DNA of 64,000 nucleotides from positions 62,001-126,000 of the forward strand of contig NZ_JACOFV010000012.1 in assembly GCF_014284255.1 (NCBI RefSeq). Direction: 5' to 3'. Shown here piece after piece: positions 55,578-64,000 of this stretch (within the stretch, counting starts at the first letter, position 1; each line of letters starts with the position of its first letter). The DNA is from Cognatundibacterium jejuense (GTDB taxonomy: Bacteria > Pseudomonadota > Gammaproteobacteria > Burkholderiales > Burkholderiaceae_D). The notes beneath the pieces were generated by a model. That model did no database searches. It was not told the DNA's origin and saw nothing but the letters and a program-made list of their open reading frames with translations. A program made the position numbers and the translations under genes.

Positions 55578-56270
55578 TTATTCTGGAGTGACTTGTTCTA
55601 GTCGGTAGCCATAGCTATAAACAGGAGCGAGACGATAACCATTTTCTGGTCTCAATTCCAGTTTGCTACGTACCCGTGAGATGTGGGTGTCCATGGTTCT
55701 GGATGGGATATCGACATCACGCGACCAGACCGCTTCCAGAATGTAAGCACGTGACAGTGGGCGGCCAAGATTGCGGAACAGCAATAAGGCGAGGTCGAAT
55801 TCTTTCTGTGTCATTTCCACCGGCACATCATTGATACTGACGCGACCCGCGCGGGTTTCAAACTTATAGACACCAAATTGCAGGTGTTCAGATGCAGTTT
55901 GTGTTGGATATGCTCGGCGTAACAAAGCTTGTACGCGCGCCACCAGTTCACTACGACGAATAGGCTTGATCATGTAGTCGTCGGCACCAGCAGCCAGACC
56001 GGCGACGATGTCGTCTTCTCCGGAGCGGCTGGTCATAAACAACACTGGTAGTGTCGGAGAGAGTTTTTCTCTGACCCAATGCAAAATTTCTGTGCCGTTC
56101 AGGTCAGGAACCTGCCAGTCCAGAATCAGCATGTCATAGCTTTCGCGGCGTAATTGGTGCAGCATTTCTTTGCCACTCAGGAACGGGTGGCAGGTATGAC
56201 CTGCTGCATTCAGAATGGTACAGACCAATTCCAGCAGGTTGTTGTCGTCGTCTAGTACAGCGATTCTCAT
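55578..56270 (-). CDS. OmpR-family response regulator
   Basis: 230 residues. Receiver domain: IAVLDDDNNLLELVC with the acidic pair, LILDWQVPDLNGTEI with the phospho-acceptor Asp near residue 53, and MIKPIRRSELVARVQ with the lysine. The winged-helix effector domain has EMTQKEFDLALLLFRNLGRPLSRAYILEAVWSRD and DTHISRVRSKLEL. It is the first gene of the operon with the LysM-FecR protein and CHASE2 kinase. The sensor kinase is most likely its partner. The regulon is unknown. Confidence 0.93.
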   Translation of the reverse strand: MRIAVLDDDNNLLELVCTILNAAGHTCHPFLSGKEMLHQLRRESYDMLILDWQVPDLNGTEILHWVREKLSPTLPVLFMTSRSGEDDIVAGLAAGADDYMIKPIRRSELVARVQALLRRAYPTQTASEHLQFGVYKFETRAGRVSINDVPVEMTQKEFDLALLLFRNLGRPLSRAYILEAVWSRDVDIPSRTMDTHISRVRSKLELRPENGYRLAPVYSYGYRLEQVTPE

Positions 56271-56572
56271 GGGTAGCTACCGTTAATGTCCGGCAATTAA
56301 AATGTCATGCTTATCATTATATCGAAAGCAAGTGAAAAATTTGAAAATTGTGAAAATATGTGACCGATAAAATGTGTCTTAGCAACGATCAGTAGCGTTT
56401 CTATGATTCGCAAAAATGTAGTTGGTGGCTAGTACTTACTTGATTGCAGGTACCACAACATCAATAAAATTGCACAAAAACTTGGAATATTTAATTTTCA
56501 AAAATGAGGACAATATGCAACAAATTTGCCGCCAAATCATCACTTTTCAATTGATCTGACGGCATATTTCTT
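56271..56572. other. Intergenic region, regulator / minE
   Basis: About 300 bases between the start of the OmpR-type regulator and the minE stop, both minus strand. It is AT-rich, must hold the regulator promoter and contains the minE terminator hairpin at 56527-56564. No gene was seen. Confidence 0.45.
56527..56564 (-). terminator. Terminator hairpin of the min operon
   Basis: On the minus strand TGCCGTCAGATCA pairs with TGATTTGGCGGCA over 13 positions with two G-T wobbles, followed by AATTTG. It lies just past the minE stop. The T run is weak. Confidence 0.55.
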
Positions 56573-56836
56573 TTAACTTCGCATTTCCAGGTCTGGCAAA
56601 ACCACGTTGACATCCAGTACTTCGAGGTTACCTTGTTTGTCTAGGGAAACTTTAATGTCTTCCGCATTGACCTTGGTGTACTTGGAGATGACAGCGATCA
56701 ATTCTTCACGCAATGCCGGTAAAAAATCGTAACCATCACGGCCTGTGCGTTCGCGTGCAATGATGATTTGCAAGCGTTCTTTCGCCATATTGGCGGTTTT
56801 AGGTTTACTGTTAAATAAAAAAGAAAGCAGAGCCAT
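56573..56836 (-). CDS. minE: Cell division topological specificity factor MinE
   Basis: 87 residues from ATG 56836, preceded by GGAGGT inside the end of minD. The N-terminal membrane-targeting helix is [13 protein letters not shown], the MinD-binding/anti-MinCD region is [23 protein letters not shown], and the dimer domain reads [20 protein letters not shown]. MinE drives pole-to-pole oscillation of MinD. One base separates it from the minD stop. Confidence 0.96.
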   Translation of the reverse strand: MALLSFLFNSKPKTANMAKERLQIIIARERTGRDGYDFLPALREELIAVISKYTKVNAEDIKVSLDKQGNLEVLDVNVVLPDLEMRS

Positions 56837-56837
56837 T

Positions 56838-57653
56838 TTATTTACCTCCGAAAATGCGCTGCAGCAATCCCGGTTTTTCATAGTTAATGAAACGCAATGG
56901 GGTATCCTGGCCTAAGAAGCGTGATACCACGTCTTCGTAAGCATCGGAAACATCGCTACCCTTCATATGAATTGCAGGATTACCTTGGTTGGAAGCGTGC
57001 AATACTGCTTCTGATTCAGGAATAACACCAATTAATGGGATACGCAAGATTTCTTGCACGTCGGTATGCGATAACATTTCGCCCGCTTCTACGCGTTTGG
57101 GAGAGTAACGGGTGATTAATAAGTGTTCTTTAACAGGCTCGCCACCAGCTTGTGCACGTTTGGATTTGGCCTGGATAATGCCAAGGATACGGTCAGAATC
57201 GCGCACCGATGATACTTCTGGGTTGGTGACAACGATGGCTTCGTCGGCGAACGTGAGCGCCATGACTGCACCACGCTCGATACCTGCCGGAGAGTCACAG
57301 ACGATGTATTCAAAATCCATCTTGATCAGATCATTGAGAACTTTTTCTACGCCTTCTTCAGTCAACGCGTCTTTATCACGGGTTTGCGAGGCAGGCAGGA
57401 TGAATAAGTTGTCGCAATGCTTGTCTTTGATTAGTGCCTGGTTCAGTGTCGCTTCGCCACTGATGACATTGACCAGGTCATAGACCACGCGGCGTTCGCA
57501 ACCCATGATCAGATCAAGGTTACGCAGACCAACGTCAAAATCCAATACGGCAGTCTTGTGTCCACGCATAGCGAGGCCAGAAGCAAAGCTTGCACTGGAA
57601 GTCGTTTTTCCAACTCCGCCCTTGCCGGATGTTACAACGATGATTCTTGCCAC
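56838..57653 (-). CDS. minD: Septum site-determining ATPase MinD
   Basis: 271 residues. The deviant Walker A motif is [20 protein letters not shown], switch I is [20 protein letters not shown], and Walker B is [15 protein letters not shown]. The C-terminal amphipathic membrane helix is [20 protein letters not shown]. MinD recruits MinC to the membrane away from midcell. Second gene of minCDE, 65 bases after minC. Confidence 0.97.
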   Translation of the reverse strand: MARIIVVTSGKGGVGKTTSSASFASGLAMRGHKTAVLDFDVGLRNLDLIMGCERRVVYDLVNVISGEATLNQALIKDKHCDNLFILPASQTRDKDALTEEGVEKVLNDLIKMDFEYIVCDSPAGIERGAVMALTFADEAIVVTNPEVSSVRDSDRILGIIQAKSKRAQAGGEPVKEHLLITRYSPKRVEAGEMLSHTDVQEILRIPLIGVIPESEAVLHASNQGNPAIHMKGSDVSDAYEDVVSRFLGQDTPLRFINYEKPGLLQRIFGGK

Positions 57654-57718
57654 AAAAAACTCCTTTTTCTATCCGAAATAACTGCAATCATTTGCTTCAT
57701 TTATTTGTTTAAAGGGCG

Positions 57719-58474
57719 TCAGCCGACTAATTTTACTGATGATACTTCAATACTATCCCCATTGAGCTTCACTTGTACTGGATGATTTGCTTGCAATGGT
57801 GGAAAACCGTTTTCAAATGTTCTGTAAATTCCTGCGATGGATACCAATTCAGGCTCCATAGTCAGGGCAAAAATACGTGCTTCGGTGTTGCCAGTGGCGC
57901 CCGCCAGCGCGCGACCGCGCAAAGGTGCATAAATGTGTATGCTGCCATCAGCGATCACTTCAGCACCATTATTGACGGACGCGGTAATAATCAAGTCCGC
58001 ACCACGCGCATAGATCCGTTGTCCGGCGCGTACTGGCGTATCAATCACCATCGCTGGGTTATTGCGAACAATGATCTGCGGTTCGACAGGCGCCGTTGCT
58101 GGCACTTCCACGACTACGGGCGCAGGTGCCGTTGCTTGTTCGGTTTCTAATCTTGGTTTGCTGACGACATCAATGCTCAGACCATGTGACCGTATGGTGT
58201 CGTAATCTTCTTCGCGTGCATTGCGGACCGCTACTGGATTTAAGCCATGGGCTTTAAATAAAGGAATTAAGGCATTCCAATCGACCTCAGCATCGGCGAT
58301 CGCTTCGACATCAATCACGGCAAACTCATCGTCAAAAAAATCTGGTGAGCCCGCAGTCATTTCTTGCAGTGCTGCCTCGAGCACGGAGGTGGACGCATCG
58401 TGCAACAAAATTGCGACAGCGACAACGGTGGAAATCTTTATTTCTATAGGCTTGCGCGTCAGACTGTTTTGCAT
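57719..58474 (-). CDS. minC: Septum site-determining protein MinC
   Basis: 251 residues. The N-terminal FtsZ-inhibiting domain includes KPIEIKISTVVAVAILLHDAS and FPDDEFAVIDVEA-like residues DFFDDEFAVIDVEA. The C-terminal beta-helix that binds MinD reads TPVRAGQRIYARGADLIITASVN, GAEVIADGSIHIYAPLRGRALAG and EPELVSIAGIYRTF. A linker rich in Ala, Pro and Val joins them. It heads the minCDE operon. Confidence 0.96.
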   Translation of the reverse strand: MQNSLTRKPIEIKISTVVAVAILLHDASTSVLEAALQEMTAGSPDFFDDEFAVIDVEAIADAEVDWNALIPLFKAHGLNPVAVRNAREEDYDTIRSHGLSIDVVSKPRLETEQATAPAPVVVEVPATAPVEPQIIVRNNPAMVIDTPVRAGQRIYARGADLIITASVNNGAEVIADGSIHIYAPLRGRALAGATGNTEARIFALTMEPELVSIAGIYRTFENGFPPLQANHPVQVKLNGDSIEVSSVKLVG

Positions 58475-58752
58475 AGGTCCAAGGGAAAAGAGGAAAAACT
58501 GTCACTTGCACATACTGCATCTCCGTGGATTTTATTGCCACAGAGAAGCAAAATGCTCGTACGAACTTGTAAGTTCGCCCTAAAAGGAGCCATCCTACCA
58601 ATTGATGAGCAGGATTGCAAAAATATGCCTGTTTTGTTGGAAACAGCACAGCAAATTCACCTTTATGCGCTCTTATAATGAAATAAATATTTCTTTTTTA
58701 TTAATTTAACAGATTCTTGCGTCGATAGGTGCACACATTTTCGTTATTTCTT

Positions 58753-60147
58753 TTATGCCGCAAGTTCCGTTTGCACTGTAGCGGCGGTGATTTTCGTTTG
58801 TCGGCCGATGTGATTGAGGGGGAGGTGGTTACCGCGCCCAAACAATTGATGGCGCAGAGTACCATCGGTGTAATGGGTTTTATAGCGGTGTCTACGCTGC
58901 AATTCGGGAACGATTAATTTCACCACGTCGCTGATGGTTTCATGTGACAGCGCAAAAGCCAAATTGAAGCCATCGATACCAGTTTCATCAACCCAGGCTT
59001 CCAGTTGATCGGAAATTTCTCGTGGATTTCCAACCAAAACCGGGCCACGCCCACCAAGGCCGATAAATTGTGCGGCTTCACGTACGGTCCAGACTTTGTC
59101 AGGATCTGCCGCGCTAAACGAGGCCAGTGCTGAACGTCCGGCATCCGAATCAATGTAATCGATGGTTGCATCGAGCGGGAATTGTGAGAAATCAACGCCA
59201 GTCCAACCTGATAACAAGGTCAGGGATGCTTCGATATTGATGTATTGCAGATAATCCTGATATTTTTGGTGGGCGGCCTCTGATGTTTCGGCCGTAATAA
59301 TTAAGGCTTGCGCATAAATTAAAATCTGCTCCGCTTGGCGACCCGCAGCGAGAACGGCAGCACGGGTTTCGTCTACATAGCGCTTGACCACTTTTTTACT
59401 CGGACCGCTGACAAAGCTGCATTCCGCATGTCTGGCTGCAAAAGCAGTGCCGCGTTTTGAGGTGCCCGCCTGAAACAGCAAAGGCGTGCGCTGAGGTGAA
59501 GGTTCGCATAAATGAATACCAGGTACGTTAAAAAAGCGACCTTGATGGCGGATAGGATGGACATGCGCGGGATCGGTGTAGACACCATTTTTCTTGTCAT
59601 GCCGAACCGCCTGATCGTCCCAACTTTGCTCCCAGAGTTTATAGACTACATCCAGATATTCATCGGCAAGATCGTAACGTTCATCATGACTCAATTGCTG
59701 ATGCAATCCCAGATTCCGTGCGGCGCTATCCAGATAGCCCGTGACGATATTCCAGCCTACGCGCCCTTTGGTCAGGTGATCGAGGGTAGACATGCGACGC
59801 GCAAATGGATACGGATGTTCATAACTGAGCGCGCACGTCACGCCAAAACCCAGATGCCGTGTGACATTCGCCATCAATGGTACGAGTGCGAGCGGATCAT
59901 TCAAGGGTAGTTGTATGCCATGTTTTAAAGCAGCATCAATATTGCCTTGATAAACATCATAGACACCTAAGACGTCAGCCAGAAATATCGCATCAAACAA
60001 GCCGTATTCCAGCAAACGCGCTAATTCGGTCCAATGTTGAGCACTGGTATATTGATGGCTGTTATCGCGTGGATGTCGCCACAAACCCGGAGACTGATGC
60101 CCCGGTGTATTCATTTGAAATGCATTAAAACGGATGAGTTTGCTCAT
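58753..60147 (-). CDS. LLM-class flavin monooxygenase (NtaA/SnaA/DszA family)
   Basis: 464 residues. This FMNH2-dependent class uses a TIM barrel. The start reads IRFNAFQMNTPGHQSPGLWRHP, with GLFDAIFLADVLGVYDVYQG, SYEHPYPFARRMSTLDHLTKGRVGWNIVTGY and LLFQAGTSKRG, which together match nitrilotriacetate/dibenzothiophene-sulfone monooxygenases. It needs a separate flavin reductase, not seen here. It is four bases from the metQ-like gene on the same strand. Context with an acyl-CoA-dehydrogenase-like monooxygenase suggests C-S bond cleavage for sulfur supply. Confidence 0.9.
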   Translation of the reverse strand: MSKLIRFNAFQMNTPGHQSPGLWRHPRDNSHQYTSAQHWTELARLLEYGLFDAIFLADVLGVYDVYQGNIDAALKHGIQLPLNDPLALVPLMANVTRHLGFGVTCALSYEHPYPFARRMSTLDHLTKGRVGWNIVTGYLDSAARNLGLHQQLSHDERYDLADEYLDVVYKLWEQSWDDQAVRHDKKNGVYTDPAHVHPIRHQGRFFNVPGIHLCEPSPQRTPLLFQAGTSKRGTAFAARHAECSFVSGPSKKVVKRYVDETRAAVLAAGRQAEQILIYAQALIITAETSEAAHQKYQDYLQYINIEASLTLLSGWTGVDFSQFPLDATIDYIDSDAGRSALASFSAADPDKVWTVREAAQFIGLGGRGPVLVGNPREISDQLEAWVDETGIDGFNLAFALSHETISDVVKLIVPELQRRHRYKTHYTDGTLRHQLFGRGNHLPLNHIGRQTKITAATVQTELAA

Positions 60148-60150
60148 GAT

Positions 60151-60978
60151 TTATTTTTTTGTCGCTTCTAGTGCTTGCTGATAATCTGGTTTCGCAAAGC
60201 CAGAAAAATATTGATTAGTGACAGCTAAAAATTCACGCGAACGATATGCGGCTTCGAGATCTTTTACCCACGGTTTGTCTTTATCCGCAGTACGTATCGC
60301 AACCAGATTTTGATAGCGTGTCGAGATTTTTTCTTGTGCTAAGGCTTCGGTAAGCTTAAGGCCAGAAGCGAGCGCATAATTGCCGTTCACGAATGAATAA
60401 TCTGTGTCTTCGAGTGAGCGAGGTAATTGCGCAGCCTCTAATGGGATCAATTTGATTTTTTTGAGGTTCACAGCGACATCGTTTTCTGAAGCACGCACCG
60501 GATCGACCTTGGCTTTGAGCTTAAGCCAACCTAACTGCTCCAGCAATACCAGGGCACGTGCCTGATTGGTTGGATCATTTGGAAGGGCAACCGTCGTGCC
60601 TTCTTTAACCTCGGTTAAAGACCGATGCTTTTTACTGTAAATCGCAATTGGTGCGGTGGGCACTTTGATTAATTCGCTTAAGGCTAATTTATTGTCGGTA
60701 GAAAACTTCGTCAGATACACTATATGCTGAAACGCATTTGCATCCAGCGATCCTTCTGCCAAGGCAAAGTTAGGTTGAATGTAGTCATTGAATTCAATCA
60801 CTTTAACTTTGTAGCCTTGTTTTTCCAAAATCGGTTTGATGCCGAGTTTGACCTGATCTGCATACGGACCCGCGCTGGTGCCGATGACTAATTCTTTCGC
60901 ATCTTTTGCAATGGCGGATGTAGATACCAAGCTCAATACACTGGTAGTGATTGACGCGATTAGAAGACGTTTTAACAT
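60151..60978 (-). CDS. MetQ/NlpA-family ABC substrate-binding protein
   Basis: 275 residues with a signal peptide ending TSAIA before K; there is no lipobox cysteine, unlike typical MetQ. The family pattern is LVIGTSAGPYADQVKLGIKPILEKQGY, then DYIQPNFALAEGSLDANAFQHIVYL and VALPNDPTNQARALVLLEQLGW. The ligand is a methionine-like or organosulfur compound. It follows metI and metN of the same operon. Confidence 0.9.
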   Translation of the reverse strand: MLKRLLIASITTSVLSLVSTSAIAKDAKELVIGTSAGPYADQVKLGIKPILEKQGYKVKVIEFNDYIQPNFALAEGSLDANAFQHIVYLTKFSTDNKLALSELIKVPTAPIAIYSKKHRSLTEVKEGTTVALPNDPTNQARALVLLEQLGWLKLKAKVDPVRASENDVAVNLKKIKLIPLEAAQLPRSLEDTDYSFVNGNYALASGLKLTEALAQEKISTRYQNLVAIRTADKDKPWVKDLEAAYRSREFLAVTNQYFSGFAKPDYQQALEATKK

Positions 60979-61006
60979 ACAACTCCTTTGAAATAATGAC
61001 CGTTAA

Positions 61007-61669
61007 TTAACGTTTATCGAGTTTGTGTGCAAGATGATTGCCAGAGTATTGAATCACTTGCACTAAGGTGATTAAGATGGCGACCGTGACAACCATCACA
61101 TCTGTTTGAAAGCGGTAGTAACCGTAACGTATCGCCAGATCACCAATCCCACCACCACCGACGACGCCCGCAATGGCAGAGTAGGAAAGAAAGCTGATCG
61201 CTAATACTGTGAGCGCTAACACCAGACCTGCTCGCGCCTCGACCAGCAATACCCGCCACACAATCTGCCATTCAGAAGCACCCATCGCATGCGCCGCTTC
61301 AATCACGCCACGCGGGACTTCTTTGCAACTTTTTTCTACCAGGCGCGCGAAGTAAGGAATAGCAGCAATCGACAATGGCACCGATGCCGCCACTGGTCCT
61401 ATCGATGTCCCAATAAGCCATCGCGTAAATGGTACTAATGCCACCAAAAGAATAATGAATGGAAAGGAGCGTATGGTATTGACCAGCCAACTCAAGACAA
61501 TAGAAATAGGACGGTGCTGTAATGATTGACCTTCATCGACCAGAAACAACAAAATGCCTAAGGGGCCACCGAGCACGATGGCAGTGGATAAACCGATTGC
61601 CATCATGGTCAGTGTTTGCCCTATCGCTATTCCTAGTTCCGGCAGAATCGCGATGATATTGTCAAACAT
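61007..61669 (-). CDS. MetI-family ABC transporter permease
   Basis: 220 residues from ATG 61669, which has AAGGA eight bases upstream and overlaps the metN-like stop by eight bases; another ATG lies at 61678. Five or so helices are visible. The permease EAA motif reads PRGVIEAAHAMGASEWQIVWRVLL. The sequence SFPFIILLVALVPFTRWLIGTSIGPVAASVPLSIAAIPYFARLVE is the MetI core, cited here only as successive segments. It works with the ATPase encoded upstream and the binding protein downstream. Confidence 0.9.
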   Translation of the reverse strand: MFDNIIAILPELGIAIGQTLTMMAIGLSTAIVLGGPLGILLFLVDEGQSLQHRPISIVLSWLVNTIRSFPFIILLVALVPFTRWLIGTSIGPVAASVPLSIAAIPYFARLVEKSCKEVPRGVIEAAHAMGASEWQIVWRVLLVEARAGLVLALTVLAISFLSYSAIAGVVGGGGIGDLAIRYGYYRFQTDVMVVTVAILITLVQVIQYSGNHLAHKLDKR

Positions 61670-62465
61670 GAGCGGCATCCTTGTGGTGAGTGTTGCTGTG
61701 CTCCTCGTGCCAATGGCAAGACAATTCACGTCCTAAAGCTGTGACACGTAATTGACTCGTTTCAGCAATGGCAAAAGATTCAGCAATTTCGCCATCGGCG
61801 ATCACGGCGACGTGTTTGCACAAACTACTGAGTACAGATAATTCATGGCTGACAATCACAATAGTGACTCCTAAACGTTGGTTGATATCGCGTAAGGTAT
61901 TGAGTACTTCGCGGGTGGTTTCGGCATCCAATGCCGAGGTTGGTTCATCGCAGAGCAAGACCTGCGGACGAGAGGCCAGCGCACGTGCAATCGCGACGCG
62001 TTGCTTTTGCCCGCCAGATAATTGTGCGGGGTAGCTGAAGGTTTTATTCTCTAATCCCACAATTGCCAGACATTGCTTCACGCGCTCAGCTATTTCTTGC
62101 TTACTCAAGGCGCCATGAATTTTTAACGGGAATGCGACGTTATCGAACACATTGGCGTTTTGCAGTAAATTAAACTGCTGGAAAATCATACCAATCTGCT
62201 GGCGAGCTGAACGCAAGGATTTTTTGTTCAATTGCGTTAATTCTTGTCCGGCGACGACGATGCTGCCGCTATCTGGCTGCTCCAGCAGATTGATCAGTCG
62301 AAGCAGGCTAGATTTGCCAGCACCGCTTTTTCCGATCAATCCAAAAATATCTCCTTGAGCAATTTCCAGGCTGACATTGTTGACGGCATGAAAAGTGCTG
62401 CCATCGTGAACAGGAAAAGATTTGCTAACCGCTGACAGTCGGATCACGGGTTGCGACATGGACAT
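61662..62465 (-). CDS. MetN-family ABC transporter ATPase lacking the NIL domain
   Basis: 267 residues. Walker A GLIGKSGAGKSSLLRLINLL, Q-loop FQQFNLL, signature LSGGQKQRVAIARAL and Walker B VLLCDEPTSALD are all intact, followed by the H-loop VSHEL. Typical MetN has about 340 residues with a C-terminal NIL domain that senses cytosolic methionine. Here only a short tail ending in a histidine-rich stretch (CHWHEEHSNTHHKDAAHV) remains. Methionine feedback is therefore probably absent. It is the second gene of the operon. Confidence 0.92.
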   Translation of the reverse strand: MSMSQPVIRLSAVSKSFPVHDGSTFHAVNNVSLEIAQGDIFGLIGKSGAGKSSLLRLINLLEQPDSGSIVVAGQELTQLNKKSLRSARQQIGMIFQQFNLLQNANVFDNVAFPLKIHGALSKQEIAERVKQCLAIVGLENKTFSYPAQLSGGQKQRVAIARALASRPQVLLCDEPTSALDAETTREVLNTLRDINQRLGVTIVIVSHELSVLSSLCKHVAVIADGEIAESFAIAETSQLRVTALGRELSCHWHEEHSNTHHKDAAHV

Positions 62466-62474
62466 TCCTTCTTT

Positions 62475-63698
62475 TTATGAGTACGGTGTCGGCTCAGGCA
62501 CTGTGCCGTCCAATAAATAGCGCCCCAGGTCACGCAATTTGTAATCGATAGGATCATGCAGCGTGTGTACCCGGACGTTACGCCAGAAGCGGTCAAATCC
62601 AAATTTTTCTGAAGTCGAACGTGCACCAGTGATGTCGAACAATTGTGTGCTGATTTCTATGCCGGCACGATGCGCGAGGCATTTGGCTTCAGCGACAGAA
62701 ATCGCCAGACTCCCCCGGTCTTCAGCAGTAATCAAAGCGCCTTTTTCGAAGACTTGTTGGAGTTCTCGTCCGGCTTGATCAGCAAGGGCGATTGCCGGTT
62801 TGAGCAGCAACCAAAGTTCTGCATAGCGACGTTGAATAAATAGATCATCCGAGGAACGTTCTACGCCAGAAGAAAACCACGGTTTGGCTTGCTCTTTTGT
62901 GTATGTGCGTGCTGCTTCAAATGCACCAAGACCAATGCCGAGATACAGATTGGTCATGATCAGTTGAGCGATTTGCGAACGCACTGTGGCTTGCGCAGTT
63001 GGTTTTTTAGCGGGCGGCTGCAAAACCAGATCATCAGGTAGAAATACTTGATTGAAATGCACATTGCCGCTATCCGTTTGCTTTTGACCAAAGGCATCCC
63101 AATCGGACTGAATTTGTATTCCTGGTTGTTTGCTTGGTATGACGGCAATCAGCGGACTTTGCGTCACTTCATCCCATGCGGAAATAGTGAGCCAGTCAGA
63201 ACCAACCGAACCCGAAGAAAAGCTTTTCACGCCATTTAAAACATAACCATCTTCCAATCGCGCTGCAACCGTGCGTTTGTCTAAGGGATTGAGGGCATTG
63301 CCCCAGAATAGTTGCTTCTCTACCGTGGCGGTCAGCAAGCGTCTTTGCTGCTGCGCGTTGCCATACAATGACAAACCTGCGACCTGCAAATGATGGAAGC
63401 CAAATACATGGGCGAGTGAACTATCCACTTGCGCCAGAATACGCACAACGTGATTGATGGTTTCCCAACTCGCGCCCTGACCGCCGAACTCTTTAGGCAC
63501 TGACAATGTCAGTAAACCTGAATTGCGTATCCATTCTCTTTCCGTTGCAGCGTGTCCACCAGCATGATCGCGCTCTACCGCTGTTTGTGCTAGTCGTTGT
63601 GCTAAGGCACGTGCAATCACCAACACGTCATCGCGCTCCTGATGTTGATCTGAAGAGATGTGGTCGATGCTTTCAATTTTTTGTAAAGAAGGAGACAT
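62475..63698 (-). CDS. SfnB/DszC-like acyl-CoA dehydrogenase-fold flavoprotein
   Basis: 407 residues from ATG 63698; the frame reaches ten codons further. The acyl-CoA dehydrogenase fold is seen in RDHAGGHAATEREWIRNSGLLTLSVPKEFGGQG, split over the N-terminal helices, then HVFGFHHLQVAGL, FSSGSVGSDWLTISAW and ALNPLDKRTVAARLEDGYVLNGVKSF in shorter segments. The C-terminal part has ARSTSEKFGFDRFWRNVRVHTLHDP. This is the SfnB/DszC group that uses reduced flavin to attack sulfones or related compounds. It heads an operon with an ABC transporter and an LLM monooxygenase. Substrate unknown. Confidence 0.88.
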   Translation of the reverse strand: MSPSLQKIESIDHISSDQHQERDDVLVIARALAQRLAQTAVERDHAGGHAATEREWIRNSGLLTLSVPKEFGGQGASWETINHVVRILAQVDSSLAHVFGFHHLQVAGLSLYGNAQQQRRLLTATVEKQLFWGNALNPLDKRTVAARLEDGYVLNGVKSFSSGSVGSDWLTISAWDEVTQSPLIAVIPSKQPGIQIQSDWDAFGQKQTDSGNVHFNQVFLPDDLVLQPPAKKPTAQATVRSQIAQLIMTNLYLGIGLGAFEAARTYTKEQAKPWFSSGVERSSDDLFIQRRYAELWLLLKPAIALADQAGRELQQVFEKGALITAEDRGSLAISVAEAKCLAHRAGIEISTQLFDITGARSTSEKFGFDRFWRNVRVHTLHDPIDYKLRDLGRYLLDGTVPEPTPYS

Positions 63699-63797
63699 AA
63701 AATACCTGACTTGGATGCTTGAATACATTCCAGTATTGCACTCAGGTCATGATTTCGTACACGAAGATATTTCACGCAGCTTATGCGTAAAACTCCT

Positions 63798-63814
63798 ATG
63801 TCAAAAAATGACAT
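63798..63814. promoter_or_regulatory. Inverted repeat in the divergent sulfur-gene region
   Basis: ATGTCA (63798-63803), AAAAA, TGACAT (63809-63814) form a perfect 6-bp dyad between the divergent sfnB-like and metY-like genes. A LysR-type regulator such as CysB could bind here. No sulfur riboswitch fold was recognised in the 223 bases between the two starts. Confidence 0.4.
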
Positions 63815-63921
63815 TAGATAGTTGAAAATCTTCCTTGTCTCTAGTGACTTTGCTTTTTATGATCGATCTGACTTATTCAGCAATGTATTTCAAAATAAAT
63901 CTTATCTAAGGAGAAATATCA

Positions 63922-64000
63922 ATGAAACTGGAGACAATTGCGGTACATGGTGGCTATACACCGGATCCGACGACCCGCGCTGTTGCAGTACCTATCTATC
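63922..64000 (+). CDS. metY: O-acetylhomoserine/O-acetylserine sulfhydrylase family, N-terminal fragment
   Basis: 26 codons run to the window edge: MKLETIAVHGGYTPDPTTRA followed by VAVPIY. This is the N-terminus of the Cys/Met-metabolism PLP enzymes, with the closest resemblance to O-acetylhomoserine aminocarboxypropyltransferase, which fixes sulfide or methanethiol into homocysteine or methionine. AAGGAGA (63908-63914) precedes the ATG. Its divergent placement from organosulfur uptake and oxidation genes fits a sulfur-assimilation role. The PLP lysine lies outside the window. Confidence 0.85.
   Translation, partial: MKLETIAVHGGYTPDPTTRAVAVPIY

Noticed and set aside
63729..63921. SAM or other sulfur riboswitch before metY
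   Set aside because: No conserved riboswitch core or terminator/antiterminator pair could be drawn; only a 6-bp dyad is present.

Overview
The window looks like a chromosomal segment of a betaproteobacterium of the order Burkholderiales, probably Oxalobacteraceae (Undibacterium or Herminiimonas-like). This is inferred from the petC-sspA-sspB order, the hemA-prfA-prmC run, minCDE, a cyoABCD-SURF1 operon next to a RegB/RegA pair, and close family resemblance of the proteins. Base composition is moderate, with some clearly AT-rich accessory stretches.

Layout. 1-1.7 kb: end of cytochrome c1, sspA, sspB and a tRNA-Thr(UGU). 1.7-3.2 kb: an AT-rich patch that begins with a decayed tyrosine-recombinase C-terminus abutting the tRNA, followed by two orphan genes; this is the best candidate for a remnant integrative element. 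3.4-11 kb: a fatty-acid hydroxylase/sterol desaturase-family membrane protein, then a complete heavy-metal RND efflux operon (czcI-like, czcC, czcB, czcA). 11-14.8 kb, minus strand: a molybdenum hydroxylase (iorA/iorB type) with its XdhC maturation factor. 15-17 kb: an SH3b protein, a small hypothetical gene and about 1 kb of AT-rich non-coding DNA. 17.3-19.5 kb: a secreted dipeptidyl-peptidase IV-type protease.

19.9-26.8 kb is a signalling block: a solute-binding protein without a permease, a 1083-residue hybrid kinase (HK-REC-REC-HPt), and a GGDEF-EAL protein ending in a receiver domain. 27-33.3 kb: ubiX, grxD, a PAS histidine kinase diverging from a PAS-LuxR regulator, and tex. 33.4-38.1 kb: a secreted alpha/beta hydrolase and an envelope gene cluster (COG3014-type lipoprotein, YcfL, LpoB and an LpoB/CsgG-like protein). 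38.3-39.6 kb: an MFS transporter.

39.8-46.7 kb: the bo3-type quinol oxidase operon cyoABCD with SURF1, then the redox two-component system RegB/RegA that probably controls respiratory genes. 46.8-51.3 kb: a 41-residue basic protein, a GNAT acetyltransferase, prmC, dsbB, prfA and hemA. 51.4-56.3 kb: an OmpR-type regulator, a LysM-FecR-repeat exported protein and a CHASE2 kinase that appear to form one signalling operon. 56.6-58.5 kb: minCDE. 58.7-64 kb: an organosulfur-scavenging cluster (LLM flavin monooxygenase, MetQ/MetI/MetN-type ABC transporter lacking the NIL domain, SfnB/DszC-like flavoprotein) diverging from a metY-like gene that runs off the edge.

No CRISPR array, intact prophage, complete insertion sequence or rRNA was seen. 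The least ordinary items are the tRNA-linked integrase remnant, the binding protein-hybrid kinase-c-di-GMP triad, the CHASE2/FecR/regulator operon, and a G8 tract in regB where loss of one G would fuse RegB in frame to RegA.
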